Below are positions 62,996 to 63,955 of a stretch of 63,955 nt of DNA, piece after piece. The stretch is from the NCBI GenBank assembly GCA_030141605.1, contig JAQGDQ010001087.1, positions 1 to 63,955 on the forward strand. The letters are read 5' to 3'. The translations under genes were made by a program, and so were the position numbers. Positions within the stretch are counted from its first letter, which is position 1; each line of letters begins with the position of its first letter. The stretch comes from Tubiluchus corallicola. Taxonomy: Eukaryota > Priapulida > Priapulimorpha > Priapulimorphida > Tubiluchidae. The notes below the pieces were generated by a model, which saw only the letters and a list, made by a program, of their open reading frames with translations, did not search any database and was not told the origin of the DNA.

Positions 62996-63013
62996 ATCCC
63001 ACTTCTGACACCA
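62996..63013 (-). other. primer-binding site complementary to tRNA-Leu
   Basis: On - TGGTGTCAGAAGTGGGAT starts 3 bp after the 5' LTR. It is complementary to the 3' end of animal tRNA-Leu (…ATCCCACTTCTGACA plus CCA), 18 of 18. Confidence 0.85.
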
Positions 63014-63016
63014 TAA

Positions 63017-63955
63017 TGTGACGATGTAGTCTAAGTTCCGTTATTGTAAATATGTGGTTCGTGACTTAAGTGTAACCCTTAGGTAAAGAATAAAACACTT
63101 AGTCGAAAACACTGAGAAGAAACAACTGAATTAATAAAATAATACAACAATTTAATTAATATCCCAAAATACATTACAAGACAAATGTTAATAATAAAGA
63201 TTAAGCCGGCTAAGAAGAGAAAGAACAGCGTAATGTTTTTCACCAGTCCAGTCTTGGCATCATCAAGCGACTACTCTCCTGCTCCCATTCCGCGGCATCT
63301 CCTCACCAGGGGCTTGATCAAGGAATGGTGCACCATAGAACGGTTGACTACACTACCTCTTGATGGAGCTGATTACGTGGACGACGACGTCTCCAAACTT
63401 TGACGACTCCTGATGTACACGCCTCCACTTATATGACGCCAAAATGGGGTAGCATCCAAGCTCCTGCACTCGTTGCAAGGTAAGGATTACCAATTTTGTA
63501 ATCAGCATGGAAGCACCAACGACAGTATCATCAACGTTAGGTAAATACGGGTAAGTATCATCAGCAGCAGATATCATCGACAACTGGTAAGTGATGTTTC
63601 ATCAGCGTCAGGAAATATAATCAGCAACAGGTAAGTATCATTGCTAGAATGCAACTATCGTCTCTGTCGTAACCAGGTAGACAGATCGCTTTTCTACAAG
63701 CAAGCACTATTACTACTAACCCATCATTTTATGACATGTGAACGTCCGCTTAACTCGCCAACTTAAAGCGGAATACCAGGGCGAACTGAACAGCCAAAAT
63801 TTCGTCTACGTGGCTTCAGTCACATGATATAGTAGTAATGCATAAACAGTATCATTGAATGTACAGGTGAAATCTGATTTCAGAACAAGTTGGCTTCTAG
63901 CCTTATATCATTAAACAGTTTAACTAAACTTCTTTTATAAAGATTGACAATAATT
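63017..63955 (-). repeat. 5' LTR, truncated by the window edge
   Basis: Gap-free match to 56755-57693 with about five substitutions. Its inner end is fixed by the primer-binding site. The outer end and the target duplication lie beyond the window. Confidence 0.9.

Larger units (their letters stand above)
56755..63955 (-). mobile_element. Gmr1-like Ty3/gypsy-type LTR retrotransposon lacking reverse transcriptase
   Basis: Element on the - strand. The 3' LTR lies at 56755 onward. The internal region runs to 63016, and the 5' LTR begins at 63017 and is cut by the window edge. Domain order in the internal region is gag (SCAN-like capsid, zinc knuckle), protease, integrase, GPY/F module, [RT absent], RNase H. 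Integrase before RNase H is the copia-like order known within the Ty3/gypsy group for Gmr1 elements. SCAN-like capsids also point to Gmr1 relatives. The window contains no env-like frame. LTRs differ at about 5 of 939 compared bases, so insertion was recent. With no RT it must have relied on an intact relative in trans, or lost RT after insertion. Confidence 0.9.

Overview
The window is intron-rich, AT-rich animal DNA. It holds the ends or whole bodies of four spliced host genes set in dense repeats. ZP-domain, DEG/ENaC and pentraxin genes, small exons with GT-AG introns, and a Gmr1-like retrotransposon (a group described mainly from deuterostomes) point to an invertebrate deuterostome. A tunicate is my best guess, but the sequence does not prove it. 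No tRNA, rRNA, operon or CRISPR array was seen.

Layout. 1-5.4 kb: the last three exons of a + strand zona-pellucida (ZP) domain membrane protein, with foldback elements in its introns. 6.2-17.4 kb: a complete nine-exon DEG/ENaC (ASIC-like) sodium channel on the - strand, convergent with the ZP gene and predicted at 506 aa. 17.4-24.7 kb: gene-poor, with a 1-kb GAGT array, a LINE relic and a hAT MITE. 24.8-32.8 kb and 39.8-55.4 kb: two tandem - strand copies of an eight-exon secreted pentraxin gene (about 452 and 451 aa). They are separated by LINE, hAT and solo-LTR debris. The second copy is swollen by a 46-bp minisatellite, a 39-bp minisatellite, nested hAT elements and a large palindrome. 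56.8 kb to the end: an LTR retrotransposon on the - strand, with its 5' LTR cut by the window edge.

Most notable points. (1) The retrotransposon has Ty3/gypsy-type domains in the order gag(SCAN-like)-protease-integrase-[RT missing]-RNase H, with LTRs about 99.5% identical. It looks like a recently moved, reverse-transcriptase-less element of the inverted-order Gmr1 type. (2) The pentraxin copies are a mosaic: exons 5, 7 and 8 are nearly identical while exon 6 between them has diverged, which suggests gene conversion or selection. (3) Both pentraxin copies use the same GC-AG intron, just before the last part of the pentraxin fold. (4) Several transposons are dated or classed by exact 8-bp target duplications, including one nested inside another.

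All splice junctions were derived by eye from GT/GC-AG sites, reading-frame phase and family resemblance. Phases join cleanly throughout all four genes. No transcript data were available.
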